Source of the DNA: Parasponia andersonii
Taxonomy: Eukaryota > Streptophyta > Magnoliopsida > Rosales > Cannabaceae
NCBI GenBank assembly: GCA_002914805.1
Contig: JXTB01000397.1
Location: 180,835-244,834 of the forward strand
Length of the DNA: 64,000 nt
Reading direction: 5' to 3'
Part shown: positions 1 through 11,998 of the stretch, in pieces
How positions within the stretch are numbered: the first letter of the stretch is position 1
Layout of the letters: every line of letters begins with the position of its first letter
Notes under the pieces: generated by a model
The model's input: the letters and a program-made list of their open reading frames with translations, nothing else
What the model was told of the DNA's origin: nothing
Databases searched by the model: none
Made by a program: the position numbers and the translations under genes

Positions 1-2201
1 TGCCTTCTCCATAGGTGGTTGTTCCTTTTCGGTTACTGGTTCATCCTTCTGGCGTTAGCAGTGGTGTTTGATTCACTCTCTGCATCCCAGAGTTTATCGT
101 ATGGGAGGCAGGGGTGAGCTGGATTGGTATTGATTCATTTAGTAAACTCTAACAACAATTAATTACAGAGATTGCAATCGTAGGGATATGAGACTAGAGA
201 AAAATAGATTAATTCCATACTTCCATTAACAGATATTAGACCGGCAGATGAAATACTGAAACTAGCTATTTGATTTAGGTTACAATTTTAGATGATTGAC
301 AAGAACTTTTTGAATTTAAGCTGCAGATTGATTTTAGGATAATGACATGTTTACAAAGACGATTGTCTTTATTGTATTGTTGTAATTGACATTGTACAGG
401 TATTTGGGAAAAGGAAAATAGAAGTGAATAAGAAAAATTTCGGGTCACCCCAAAGCTGCTAAGGGATTACCCTGTAACAGTTCCTAGTTTAATTTAAAGA
501 CTTGCGTAGGACTAATGAGATCTTTTGAGCTAAAGCTTTTGAGTTCATCTGCACATCTAGTTTTTTTAATTAATTAATTTATTTCTACATATAATGAAAT
601 CAAGGTTGATAACTTTGGTCGTAGGCAACAGCCTGGTGATAACCACATCTCACATCTCCCCCCAATGTGGAGGTACTGAGCTGGAATCCCTTGATATTAA
701 TTCTGACATCATAGCCTATGGATAATGGGGGGAACGGGGTAATTTAATTTTGCCCTATAAATTATTCTGTAACTGGGTTTAATAGAACTTTGGAAAAAAA
801 AATATTTTGGATTTATCTTTTCATGGAAATTTATGCACCGGTAGTTTATTAAATGAGTCCTGTGGATTATTAAATTCAGATTTATATTATTCGTTTTTCT
901 AGATTCTTTTATTTATTTATTGTTTTTGCTCTGAAAATTCTTTTACTTAATTTGTCTTGAAAGTGCACTTCTCAATGTTTTTCCATTCGAGGTAATATAG
1001 AATTGTAATTCGGCATTCATACGTTTGTACTACACACATTTCTCCCGTTTCTTTGCTATCACACGTACATTCAGTCCTTATATTTATCAGCAATGTGACC
1101 AATCGTTTTTGCAAGATTCACATCCAACCAATAATCTACTGTTCTGTATTGTTCGAGTATGGTACGAGTAATCCACATTCCAAGTATTCGTTTGTGTATA
1201 ATTATTATGGTTGAATGTATATATACTTCTTGAACTAAACTTACAACTTTGATCTTAATCTAAGTTTAGCTCGAGAGCTTTAACGTATCTGTGGACTTTA
1301 ATTATTATTTACGGTCCTTTTGTTAAGCCCTAACCGCTAATTTTGATAGAAAACAACCACAATGTTTCGTCAGCATTTCAGTAACTATAAATAATATAGC
1401 CTGATACACAAAAAATTCAGGACCAAGTATGTATTTAATCTAAGAATTTACTAGTCTTGGTTGGATAAGTAACAACAACGTTCACGCATAATCTAGATTA
1501 CGTGCATATTAACTTCAATTTATTAATCTAAATTCGAAGTGTATCTAGGACAAATGCAAGCAAGCACAAGGCCCTGTAAATAGCTGGAATTGCCAACATC
1601 CATCTAGCTCAACTGTGTCAAGGATTCTAAATGAGTAAAGACTAGTTTTGTACCAAAGAATGTGACATTATTTTCAGTACTTACAACACTAAATAATTGG
1701 ATTTTGTGGAAGAATACCGAGTAGGTGAATATTGTATTTCAAAGATAAGAATACGGAGGGCATGAGCATGAATGATGGTCCATTGGAGAATGGAAATAAG
1801 CAAAAGCATGTGACCGTCAATTTTCTATTCAATACCTCTTATTTTTCTTTCAAAAGCCAAAAAAAAAAAAAAAAAACCAAAAGTTGTTTCTTTCAAGTTT
1901 TGGAATCCATTTGTCTTGTATTCTCACCACTAGTCTGGCACTCTTGTTCTAAAAGCTCTCACTTTTCATTCTTTTTGCTTGCCATGTGATCTGATCGACA
2001 AGCCAACCCCCAAAGCCATCTACTGATCTACAAGCCAACCCCCAAGGTGCATAAATTCTTTGAAATGGATATTGAGAAGAGAGCTAAGCAACATTGTTTC
2101 ATTTTCCCCTTTCATTTTGAGTTTTCTTGAACTTTGTTAATCTGCCAATATCAATATATCATAGTTTTCGTTTGAATGCTGCTACATACGTTCTATTTTT
2201 T
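1..2201. other. Intergenic stretch without a supported gene
   Basis: AT-rich sequence with no open frame that resembles a known protein. The first 115 bases are less AT-rich and could be the edge of an exon or element lying outside the window, but every minus-strand frame there has a stop within about 30 codons. A short open frame at 1732-1989 runs through an A-tract and looks like chance. Confidence 0.5.
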
Positions 2202-2341
2202 ACTCTCTTTTATACTCTCGAGAGTTTGACATGTAGATTTTACTATCTATTTTAATATTTTAATAATGTAATAAATTATAGTGGAATTCACGTGTCAAAC
2301 AGTGAAACTAAGAAAGTGTAAAAGAGAGAATAAAAGAGAGT
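2202..2341. mobile_element. Small MITE-like inverted-repeat element
   Basis: The left end reads ACTCTCTTTTAT and the right end reads ATAAAAGAGAGT, a perfect 12-bp terminal inverted repeat. Imperfect inverted similarity continues inward (TTTGACATGT on the left, ACGTGTCAAA on the right). The 140-bp length and lack of coding capacity fit a miniature inverted-repeat transposable element. I did not find a convincing target-site duplication, so the superfamily is open. Confidence 0.5.
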
Positions 2342-2717
2342 GCTACTAATATTATCTATTTATTTTTATCCATATTGTACCATATTATCATCTTTTTTCT
2401 TCAGTTTAACCCCTAACAATTAGTTGGAAAGGTATCCACCAACAGAAACAACAACAACAACAACTCTGATCTTCATCAAGCTGCTTCTAAATTTAAAAGG
2501 TTTGCAAGTTATCGCGGTGTCCTTCATTTTCTTTGCGTTCTATATTGTTTATCAATTTAATCCTTTTGCTTAATCATATGTCACAAGCTTGCTTGTTTTG
2601 TGTCATCCTTTTTGACCTCTCAACTTTAATTTACTGGATTTTGCTTCCCATCTTTATTCTCAGGAAGCAAAATCGAAAGTGGTGGGAAAAGAGAAAAATA
2701 GTGATTTGTTGGTGAAC

Positions 2718-3990
2718 ATGGAGTTTCTTTTGCCATTGCTAATGGATTTACTGAATACACTGTTTGCACTGGCATGCTGTTAACTAGAATATTATCTATT
2801 TCGCTGCAATAGCAACATAGACAATCTCAGAAATAGAATTCAGGAGCTTCATAGTGCAATAGACAGGGTTCAATGTCATGTCGATGAGGCTCTTAGATAT
2901 TAGGAATCTGATTGAATTAAATTCAACGTTATCAGAATCTCACTACAAAGAAATATCTGGGTAACAAAGAAATAATAATAAAAAATAGAAACTAGTCTCA
3001 CAACACAAGAATTTAAGTAGAAAACTATTAAATCGAGAGAAAAACTACTGTCTCTCAGAAAAGAATTTTACTATATGAAAAATTTCTACAATCACATAGA
3101 TTTCTCTTTACCCAATGACCCCAATACACTCAAGTACTTTCTCATAAATATTCTTTCACTCACATCATATATATGTTCATATTTGTTCATATGTATTCAC
3201 ATGTGTTCACACATATCTGTTCACGCATATATTCATATGTATTCACACAGATATATTTACTTCTATTCACACGTGTTCACGTACATCAAGATTAGAAAGA
3301 CTGAAGAGATTGAAGGTTGCGTTAAGGATCGGCTATGCGACATAAAAATAGAATTTGGAGAGGCAAAGGACTTTCTAGCAGACGAGGGTCACGGAAGGAC
3401 GGGGTGTGTGGCCTCAGTTAAGTAAGAGAGCAAAGAAGATGGCGCAGGAAATTGCGAGTGAAGACCAGAAGCCTTATAATTTTGGAGCCTTTTCATGTCG
3501 TCCAACTTTATCATGTTTTGTTGAAAGTAAAGGCTTTGAGGATTTGATAGAAGAATGCCAACTTTCAGCGGAATTACTGAGGCCCTAAGAGATCCAAATG
3601 TCAGCAAGATTGGGGTGTATAGCATGGGTGGCATTGGGAAAACCATGCTTGTTAAAGAATTTCAAGAGTTGTTCCTTGAAATGGTAACTTCTTACTCATA
3701 TTTTTCTGTCTTCCTTTTGCTGACTTCCACTGCACATACAACCAATATTTTTGAGACAAACACTAAATTAGAAATACTACCGATTTTGATTAACTGAATT
3801 AACCAACTTAAAATTGATTATATATATCTGAGAGCTTCTATCAGTTGAATCTAACACTAACTGTACTTTCTTATGCGATCGTAATTTCAGGATAAGACTG
3901 CCGTGGCATTGTCTTTACGTACACTAGCTATATATAGCCAGTCCTTTCCAAAATGTTGTACTTATATTTGGATATTTCTTCGTAGAACAT
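2718..3990 (+). pseudogene. CNL disease-resistance pseudogene, N-terminal part (CC domain and P-loop)
   Basis: This is the start of a coiled-coil NB-ARC LRR immune receptor of the RPS2/At4g27190-like class, a cytoplasmic pathogen sensor in intact form. The ATG at 2718 opens MEFLLPLLMDLLNTLFALAC, then an in-frame TAA (2781-2783), then NLRNRIQELHSAIDRVQ, typical of the CC domain. After an insertion (2904-3290) the same domain resumes with KTEEIEGCVKDRL and AKDFLADE. Frames then shift near 3415 (LSKRAKKMAQEIASE) and near 3560 (ITEALRDPNVSKIGVYSMGG). The P-loop GGIGKT lies at about 3627-3644. A GT-AG-like gap (3681-3892) precedes DKTAVAL, which resembles the DKVVMA block. Kinase-2 is missing. At least one stop, two frameshifts and one insertion make it non-functional. 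Its continuation appears at 19.1 kb. Confidence 0.82.
2904..3290. mobile_element. 387-bp insertion in the CC domain, flanked by ATTAG
   Basis: The 5-bp word ATTAG occurs at 2899-2903 and again at 3291-3295. The sequence between them interrupts the CC-domain reading (DEALRY before, KTEEIEG after). The insert contains short repeats of TTCACATGTGTTCACAC type near 3170-3280 and a segment around 2960-3075 (cacaagaatttaagtagaaa) that resembles segments near 14560 and 15590. It has no coding capacity. It is probably a small non-autonomous retroelement or a solo fragment, but the family was not identified. Confidence 0.5.
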
Positions 3991-5400
3991 AGTCTCATGT
4001 GGATTTGAAGGAAGATTAAGTTGGTTTGAATGAAGCTAGTGGAAAGGGGTACTTGTGGTTCATTGTTACATAATTTAATATTAACTTATACCTATTTTAG
4101 TAATTAATCCTAAACATTATGTTTCCCTTCCAAATCTCAGTCATCTTGCACTGCTACATATGTTCAGTTATTTAAAATGTATTAAGATATACTCTCAACA
4201 AATTTTGATACAAATACATGGAATGGAGAGAATCATCCAAAACATTTTCAAAAATAAGTTGCAAGTAGTACAGTTGAAGAAAGGCGAAGGTTTAAAAAAA
4301 AAAAAAAAAAGACACGAAGAGAAAAGAGTGAATGGCCCAATGAAGACTTCGTTATCTTGGGCAAACTGTGAGATAATCAAAGCTCTGGCTCCTTTTGTCC
4401 AGGGGAGGCCACCCCTTTTGTGGTGTCTATTTTGAATACTTAAAGGAATTTCCCTTTTCCCAACAAAAAAAAAAAATAAAAAAATACAGCAGTTGAGTAG
4501 AAGTTGGGAAAAGAGAATTGATGGCAGCCAATTCATTGATAAGGTAATCTTGTTAGTGTTCAATAGTCTTTCACAGTGATGACTACCTTTTTTATTTTTT
4601 TCTTGGGGTTAGAATATCATTAAGAAAGGCATTATTCACATCCAACTATCTAACTGCCCATCAGTTTCACAAAGCAATGGAACATAACTCTGTTACTTGT
4701 AGACTCGATAATAAGGGTTCGAATTACACCATGATTACTGACTAATATCCTTGGTCACTAATCCGAGCTTTGTACTTGTAAATAGTTCCGCGATTATCAA
4801 GCTTTATTTTACCCTAAAAACCCATCTACAATAAATGTCTATTCATCCAGGAGGAAAAGCAACCAAGGACCAAGTGTTATTTCTTTCTAAGGCCAAAATT
4901 TCATCAGTCATGGTTGCTTTGCTCTACTCCTGTTGCAATAATTCTTAACCAGAAGACGGTTGTCTAGTATCGACACAAAGGCTCGAAAGTACCCAGACTC
5001 CGATCTAGTAGTCATATAGAATGATTAGGAAGATTCCGAGAAAAATAAAAAATAAAAAAGTTAGTTAATTATGTTTTGATAAAACAGATACAACAGTGGC
5101 AATAGGTACAAATTCAATCAGATACAAATTCAATCAGATTAGGATATTGGATAGGAGACAAATGAGAAAAGATATGGATACATGAAAGTTTAACTTGTAA
5201 GACTAGAAAGGATTAGAGGAATGCGTAGAACAAGCATTAAGAATGCCATGAAACATTGGTGGAGGAGCAGAAAGCTCAGATCTAGAGGAAAGTGATTTTT
5301 GTAGGGATGGAGTTGCCAGTGAGTTAATAAGGGGAGTCGGTTTAACACTAGGCATATATACTTAAATGGCATAGAGGCCCTGGCAAGTAGTGTAATTAGG
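3991..5400. other. Spacer with no supported gene
   Basis: AT-rich sequence with A-tracts at 4294-4310 and 4465-4485. Two tandem 16-base units (acaaattcaatcagat) occur near 5107-5138. The open frames here run through homopolymers. The right end probably belongs to the copia element that follows, because a degenerate zinc-knuckle-like stretch (RCGDPSFHQRHFTREC) can be read just after 5405. Confidence 0.45.
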
Positions 5401-5404
5401 CCAT

Positions 5405-6757
5405 TTTCCACGATGTGGTGATCCTTCCTTTCACCAACGCCATTTTACTCGTGAGTGTCGAAGCATGATTTTCTATAGAATCTCTGGTTAGTGGACTCAG
5501 GATCTAGTATCAATATCTGCAACGACAAGAAATGGTTCATTGAACCAAATCAATTAAATGATGTTGGTCATGATCTGGAAGTTATAGACAATCAAAGAGT
5601 TCGAATAAAAGGCATAGGCGATACTTACCTCAAGATCAATGACAGCTCCATGATCTGGAAAGATTGCTATTACGTACCGAAATTTAGTTTAAATGCTCTT
5701 TCGATATCGAAGATATTTAAAGAAGGCTATCGCTTCGAGTTTGACAAGAAGGTGAAAGTCTTCTATAATAATCTATTTCAATCATGAGCAATACTACACT
5801 CCAAGAGATGGTGAATGACATTAGGAAAGAGCACTACACCATCGATTGGCACAAGCGACTTGGACACACGCCATGCTCAGAAATTCGCAGACTTATGGAG
5901 CTGGGTCACTTGCCTGAAGTAGACATCAGTAACAACATAGATTATGAGGATTGCAAGATGCCTGTAAAGTACAAGCGTTGTCTTGCTACTCGTTATGAGA
6001 AAGCTGAGGCATGTTTAGAGTGCATACATGTGCATATTTGTGAACTTATGGAGATAGTTTCCTACAACAAGCAAACATTGTTTATCACCTTTGTTGATGA
6101 ATATTCGGACTTCGTCAAGTCTATTTTCCCAAGAGATACGATGAAGTCCCAGATGCTTTCCATGAGTTCGACAGAAAGGTGTGAATGCAACATGACACCA
6201 AGGTCAAGAAGTTTAAGATTGAAGCCAAACATGAAGATATGGATTCTCTTCGAGACCTGCTAAGGCCAACACTAGCCAATCTTGCTATTCCTTATGAATA
6301 TTCGACTATCTATGAGTATAGTCATATAGGAGCTGCTGAGAGGTATAACATCAGACTCAAGTAAACCATAGAGCTGATGTACAAGGAGTCGCTGCTATCC
6401 TATAGATACTGGAATTATGCTTTAAGGACAGCTTCGTACATCCTCAACTTCATTCCATCAGATAGAATTGCTTCGACACCTTTTCAGATGTGGATGGGCT
6501 ATATAGAGAGCTTAGAGCATCTAAAGCTATGGAGTTGCGAAGTATACGCGTGCAAGAATGCGGGAGATGAAGTTGACAAGAATTTAGAAAAGTATTTTCT
6601 GCTTGGCTATCCAAAGGAAGAGAATGGCTACATTCTTTACAGACAATCTAAGAATACTACCTTCATCTGCAAAAGTGGAGATTTTCTGGAGGATGAGAGA
6701 GAAGTCCATCAAGAAAATGATGAAGAGAAAGTTTTTGATCTTCATTGCTTTTCTTAG
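5405..6757 (+). mobile_element. Ty1/copia retroelement remnant: zinc knuckle, protease, GAG-pre-integrase, integrase
   Basis: Degenerate pol region of a copia LTR retrotransposon. In order: a broken CCHC-like knuckle near 5410-5465; the aspartic protease signature VDSGSSINICNDKKWF near 5489-5540, followed by YYVPKFSLNALSIS; the GAG-pre-integrase motif DWHKRLGHTPCSEI near 5843-5886; an integrase stretch with FVDEYSDFVKSIFP near 6090-6130; and the integrase C-terminal part SYRYWNYALRTASYILN near 6396-6450. Reading needs at least three frame changes. Reverse transcriptase and RNase H are absent: integrase sequence stops near 6757 and a polypurine tract follows within about 110 bases, so this copy has lost the 3' half of pol. 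Confidence 0.85.
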
Positions 6758-6861
6758 TCATTAAGTAGTTAGTTGAACACTTAGTTTTTGCTTTTATTAA
6801 TTTTTGGTTGTTTGGAATATTTTGGAATTTTTAGTATGTTATTTTAAATAACTGCTTTTTA

Positions 6862-6875
6862 GACAAGTAGGAGAT
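6862..6875 (+). other. Copia polypurine tract
   Basis: The sequence gacaagtaggagat directly precedes TGTTGGGA. This is the usual arrangement of the plus-strand primer tract and 3' LTR start in plant copia elements. Confidence 0.6.
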
Positions 6876-8444
6876 TGTTGGGATTTTTGCCCGAAGAAGC
6901 AGATTTCCAATTTTACCCTTTTAAGTATAAACAACTTTCTCTTATATACAATTATGATATTTGCTAGATTAATCTAACTTAGTTGAATAGTTTATTCTTC
7001 TGAAAAAGATTCCATGACTTATATGTATATAAAGAAACAAACATGATTATGTGTTAATTATAGGGAGACTTGTTTCTTTATCTAAGTCTAAATAAAGAAG
7101 TTTACAATCTTTAAATAAAGATGGAATACTTTATTTACTATAGGTTGTAGTGTTTGTCTATCTCAACGGGAATGATGTGTCTCAAATTATTGAAGTATCT
7201 GACTTCTATTAGAAATACTAATACAACATAAACAAGTTATGTGTAATGAACTGGACCAGGTAATATAAAGAATTGGAGTGTCGTAATTCAATTCTTATAT
7301 TAGCATAAACTAGCTCTTAGCATATAGATCTTAATCCTTAATATTTGACTGGACTTGCTTTCATGGGTTATAGCTTTTTGATTTGTTAAAAGACTAATCT
7401 TTATAAAATTAGAGGTGAACTCTGGCATATTGGAGGTTATGACTTATGAATTAGTGGGAACACCAAATAGTTAAGGACACTGTACATTAATGCCACTTTA
7501 GGTTCTTTCAAGATTCATAGAATAATTAAATCTAAGATCTTAGTATTTACTTTGTAAATTGATTAATAATTTTGTTTAAAAGGTTATTGAGAACAAAATT
7601 ATCGACAACATTATTCCTTGATAGAAAGATAGTAACTTAAAATAAAATAAGTGTTGGAGGAGTATTATAGTAATTTCACCTATCTAACTACGGCATTGTA
7701 TAGGGATTCTATATGTGGAATAGAATATGCTAGATGGATCGGTTAATCAAGGTTAGTTGATTAAATCTATATAAAAAGCATGACATTTAATCTAAGAGTG
7801 CAGTATTGGGCCTTTAGTGGAGTGTCCCTTTTACTAATAATATTTATATAAATACCATAATAAGACTAATTATGTATTTATCATATTATTGGAGCTTAGA
7901 TTATTTGGATCCATTAAGTCCCTTGTCTAGCTCAATTAAGCTCATTAATTGGTTGGTGGTATTTGTGAAATTAGTTTCATGAAATTGTGTAAAATAATAA
8001 TTCTACATAGAAGTTGGTGTTTTTATAAATAAGTTTTACGAGTTGGACATATTTATAAAAAATACACCCAAATCCCAAATTGGAGAACAAGCCCAATCCT
8101 AATTAGATTAGGGTTAGTAGTTTTGGATCTCATATATATGAGATATATGAGAGAAAAATCTACAGAGTAACTCTTAGAGAGTCACACGCGTAAGGCACAA
8201 GGAGAGAGGAGAATTCAGCCACCCTAGGCTAAGTGAGAGAGAAAAAGTTTCCTATCATCTCGCAGTTCAATCTCACATCTCAGTGTTCCATACGATCAAG
8301 AAGGCATTCTTGATCGTTCTCCTACATAGGTTTCAACTTGGTGCCCACTCATCTCATCAATCAAAAGCAAGAGCATAGACAAGAAGATCTAGAGTTAGAG
8401 GTTTGATCACCATCAACAAGTAGATCAAGGAGAAACACGTTACA
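6876..8444 (+). repeat. Putative 3' LTR of the copia element
   Basis: It begins with TGTTGGGATTTTTGCC right after the polypurine tract. A possible end is ...CGTTACA at 8444, giving TG...CA ends and about 1.57 kb, but the right boundary is uncertain because no second LTR copy is in the window. The interior has no coding frame. A tatatatgag-rich stretch near 8130-8150 could hold the promoter. Confidence 0.5.
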
Positions 8445-8801
8445 GGAGGTAAACTCTAATCTCATCTCTAGGGATTTTGTATCTAGATTAGATTTATGTT
8501 GTATATGATCCTGTATATGATGTATGTGTTATATGGTTATGAAAAAACTATTTTCATGTAAAAATTTTAAAACCTAAATCTACTAATTTTTCCACTGTGT
8601 TCATGATATGATCATGTATTTTCCATATCTGCATGCATACATGATTTTCCTAAGTGTTAGGTCAATTTTTCCTATATATACTTGCTGTTCTATGTTAGAA
8701 ATAGTTCAACATAGGTTGACTTCATTTATATGTTTGGGATTGTGATATTAATCCCTTGATTTTGGTATACTTTAAATTACTCAGTTCATATAAATGGTAA
8801 T

Positions 8802-9960
8802 TGTTATGCTAAATACATATACGTAAAATAACTACAGGTGCACAGGTCATAATCAAGTCATAAAGTGATAAGTATAGAGTTTTCGATCTCACGAGGAATT
8901 TTATATTAAATTATCGTTAATTACCAGAATTTTCATAACTTAACTTTATCTAGGCAACCAAACTAAGTGAATTTATATAAATATAATTATAAATAAAAAA
9001 TAAAATATGGAGACTTCTATGCACAAATGCATTAAGGGGATGAATTCACCTAACCATCTACTATGTCTTTTGATCACCAATTACATCCCAATCAATTATT
9101 TCTAGTTTATAAACCAAGAACTCGAAGATATTTTTACTCTCTCTCGAGTGCTGAGTGAAATCATTCTTAAATTCTAGTTTTAATATCTCTATTCTAAACC
9201 TAGAAACTAAAAATTCATTATATTCAATGGTTCTTTGATCATAGCTTCAAAGAAATTATAGGTTCTCTCAAACTCTACAAGTCCTAGGTACACTATCCTA
9301 TGATTTTTTCTAAAATTCTCTTTCACAAGTGCCACGTTCTAGAAACCAAATCATCCAACTAATAGCAAATTAGTTGAGAAGTATTAAACATGGAATAGCA
9401 TAAATAAATTCAAGAACAACATCAAAAATTATATTAGAAATCAAGACATAGAATCAAAGTTTAAGTTACATCAAACCCCAAGCATATAATAATTAGTTAA
9501 ACGTAGGAGAATCCAATACTAATTTCAACAAGAATTTCATATATCCAAATATATTCAATAATCAAGCATAATACAAAATTCAATTGAAATTAGGGTGAGA
9601 AAGAGGATAAGAAAAACTCTTTTATGGAGATAAAACTTTAAGTTTCAATCTCTTCAAGCCACTCTCTCAAGCATCCTCTCCAAGATTTTTGCTCCAGGCT
9701 CTTCTTCTCTAGGATTTTTGAGCTTTCTTTGTTGTGTTTTCTCTTTAACTCTCCACGCTTGAAATAAAAGCTTAAGAATGTATTTAAAGGGCTCTAAGAT
9801 AACTTAAGCCGAGTAGAATATCAACCATTCAATTAAATGGCATCAATGGTCCAAATTGCATCTAAAGACTTACTAAAAATGCACTTCCGAATGTTGTGTG
9901 GCACTACAGCTCTTCTTGGCAAGCACCGCGGTACTGTAGGCTATACCAAGTATGTTCCAA
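8802..9960. mobile_element. Relative of the 26.3-kb LTR-like element
   Basis: The stretch from about 8837 (TAACTACAGGTGCACAGG, then CAAGTCATAAAGTGATAAGTA) aligns with the 5' part of the element at 26270 (TAGCTACGCAAGTGCACG, then CAAGTAATATAGTAGTGAG). Both are followed by a GTATCG/TTCGATCTCACGAGG-like block. A pyrimidine-rich stretch near 9640-9770 matches the pyrimidine-rich stretch of the other copy in relative position. Both ends are unclear, the copy is diverged, and there is no coding sequence. Confidence 0.45.
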
Positions 9961-11076
9961 TTATATTAGATAAGTTATTTATAATTAATCAATTATGGTT
10001 CATAGCAATGTAAAGAGCATTAGGCACTTTATTTATGATGTAGTAGATTTTCATAAAGTTTGAGTTGACCTTAGTCAACCAAAGTTAGCTCGTGTAATGA
10101 GACTTACACCGAATTAGATCATAAATGTTATTTAATTCATAATATTGATAGAAATAAATTTAATATGAAGTGATTAGCTTTACTTTTAATCTTGAGTTTG
10201 AGTGTCATTATGTATTTTTAAGTATGACTTTATTTGAATTATAAATAAGTGAGATCAATCAAAGTCAATATTCTCTACTGTTTGATAAGATGTATTTATT
10301 GAATCATAATTACTGGCAGCATAGAATTTGGTGAATTAATATTTGTTGATAAATTTCGGTCCTTGATCATGTTTCTTATTAATAAAAAAAAAAGAAAAAA
10401 GAAAAAAAGTGCTCTTAGAATATGCCTTCAAACCATTCAGAGAGAAATCACTAGAAAGAGAGAAATACACTATCCTTCCAACTGTGGGGTCATCGAGGAC
10501 AATTTTTTGTCATAATTTCTGACTGCATTTCCTCCGTGATATTTTTTTAGACTATGCAGCATTGTCTAGTCAATTGGTGATTTCGAAAAAATCTTGTCTC
10601 TATTTTAGTTCTTTTGTGTCCAAAAGTCGAAGCAACCATATTCAAGACCTTTGTCAGATGAAATTTGGGTCGCTTCCTCTCTTGTTTACTGGCAAACCAT
10701 GAAGAATCCATGTGCAACCCATTGCTGATAAACTTTTATTGAAATTTCCCTTTGGAAATGTGATTCTCTCTTTATGGCATGAAGGTTAACTCTTATAACT
10801 TTGTCATTTCAAGCTCTTTCATCCATTCCTTCATGGTTTACCAATAGCCAATTTCTCTTATTAAGAAATTAGAGGCCCATACGTGAAACCTCCTTTTGTC
10901 TAGAGACCCTTTTAAAAGGCATATGGTTTGTGTTTCTTGGTCTAAAGTTTGTCTTCGAATGTTAGATCTCTGCTTTGCAACTAATAGAGCTCTCTCGTTT
11001 AGGTTCACTTGGTCGTTTATGACAAGTTCTGCCTCATATTTCAGTTTCTTGCGGAGCAGATACATTAATAAGTGGG
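9961..11076. other. Spacer with no recognised gene
   Basis: AT-rich DNA. A 75-codon minus-strand frame at 10838-11065 (includes VINDQVNLNERALLVAKQRS) has a charged composition that could derive from a retroelement gag, but I do not recognise the family. An A-rich tract sits at 10383-10410. Confidence 0.35.
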
Positions 11077-11903
11077 TGTGGGACCCGTTCTCAAATCATA
11101 CACCACGTGGACGATTAAGCGGCAGAACAGGTCACGAGTAGAGCCCACCGTCCGACATGTGTCAAGAGTGACTAGCTAAAGGCCACGCGAGTCGCACATG
11201 GTACCACACCGGCCATTGGGCCGTCCGAGTTTAGGGCCGAGCCCATCCCAGACCCTGGATAGATTCGGCCCAGTCCGACCCTTACCTCGATAGCTGGGGG
11301 TCGGAAGCCCCAAGGGTGTTCCACCAGAGTACAATGGATAGCAACTCACAGCTCCAGATCCGGACAGAGCATTTAATGCGATCTTGAATAAGTGCGCGCA
11401 AGGGGCAAGCCGTCCTGACAGAACGACGATTTATCCAAATTTCATCTCTGACAGACTCGATCCATAGGGGACGGCGGAAACTAGGCTACAGCGGTGCAGG
11501 GGGGATCACGGTAATCTCTGCCCGTGACCTTCGGAAAAAGTCTTGATGAAGTAGGTACTCGGTCCTGAGGTTGAAAACCAGGAAGTTCACAATTTCAAGA
11601 CCATATATATATGAGCCATGCGTCCATTTGAAGGAGGCATGTACGCATACAAAAAGAAATATTTAAAAGTTCACGAGTAAGAAACAAAGATATATTCATA
11701 TAGAACTAAATCCTTGCTACCCTGAATCAAAGAAAGACCACTGACTTAAGCATCGGAGAGTCTTTGCAGGTGGCCACCCCCGCCTCTTCGACCCTGCCTG
11801 AAGTTCAGAGCACTTTGGAATAGCAAGGACACATGGACAGTTGGAGGACACAACATCAGCGGTTCAGAGACACATGGACGGTTGGTGAGAAACTGATCCA
11901 ACA
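11077..11903 (+). repeat. Ty3/gypsy 5' LTR, GC-rich
   Basis: It starts TGTGGGACCCGTTCTC and ends GATCCAACA, giving TG...CA ends with a weak inverted repeat, length about 827 bp. It is directly followed by a stretch resembling the primer-binding and leader block of Tat-lineage gypsy elements. Base composition changes abruptly to GC-rich at the left edge. No 3' LTR copy occurs in the window. Confidence 0.6.
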
Positions 11904-11922
11904 GTTATGCATCGTCTGTGGG
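11904..11922 (+). other. Gypsy primer-binding-site position (degenerate)
   Basis: The sequence GTTATGCATCGTCTGTGGG stands where related plant gypsy elements carry TTGGCGCCGTCTGTGGG immediately after the 5' LTR. The 3' half (CGTCTGTGGG) is intact and the tRNA-complementary half is mutated. Confidence 0.5.
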
Positions 11923-11998
11923 AAACAGTTGAGCGTGAGAAAAAGAGTAGGAGACTCATGATCGCGCTCTCCCCAAACAAAATACCATACAACATCAG

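Noticed and set aside
1..115. Possible exon of a gene cut by the left edge.
   Set aside because: All minus-strand frames contain stops within about 30 codons, and no splice site or motif supports an exon.
3075..3425. 116-codon open frame considered as a gene.
   Set aside because: The first two thirds lie in the inserted repeat with TTCACATATG-type words. Only the last 45 codons are CNL coiled-coil sequence.
10838..11065. Minus-strand 75-codon charged frame as a possible gene.
   Set aside because: No recognisable domain, and it lies next to the gypsy LTR among retroelement debris. Left as unassigned spacer.
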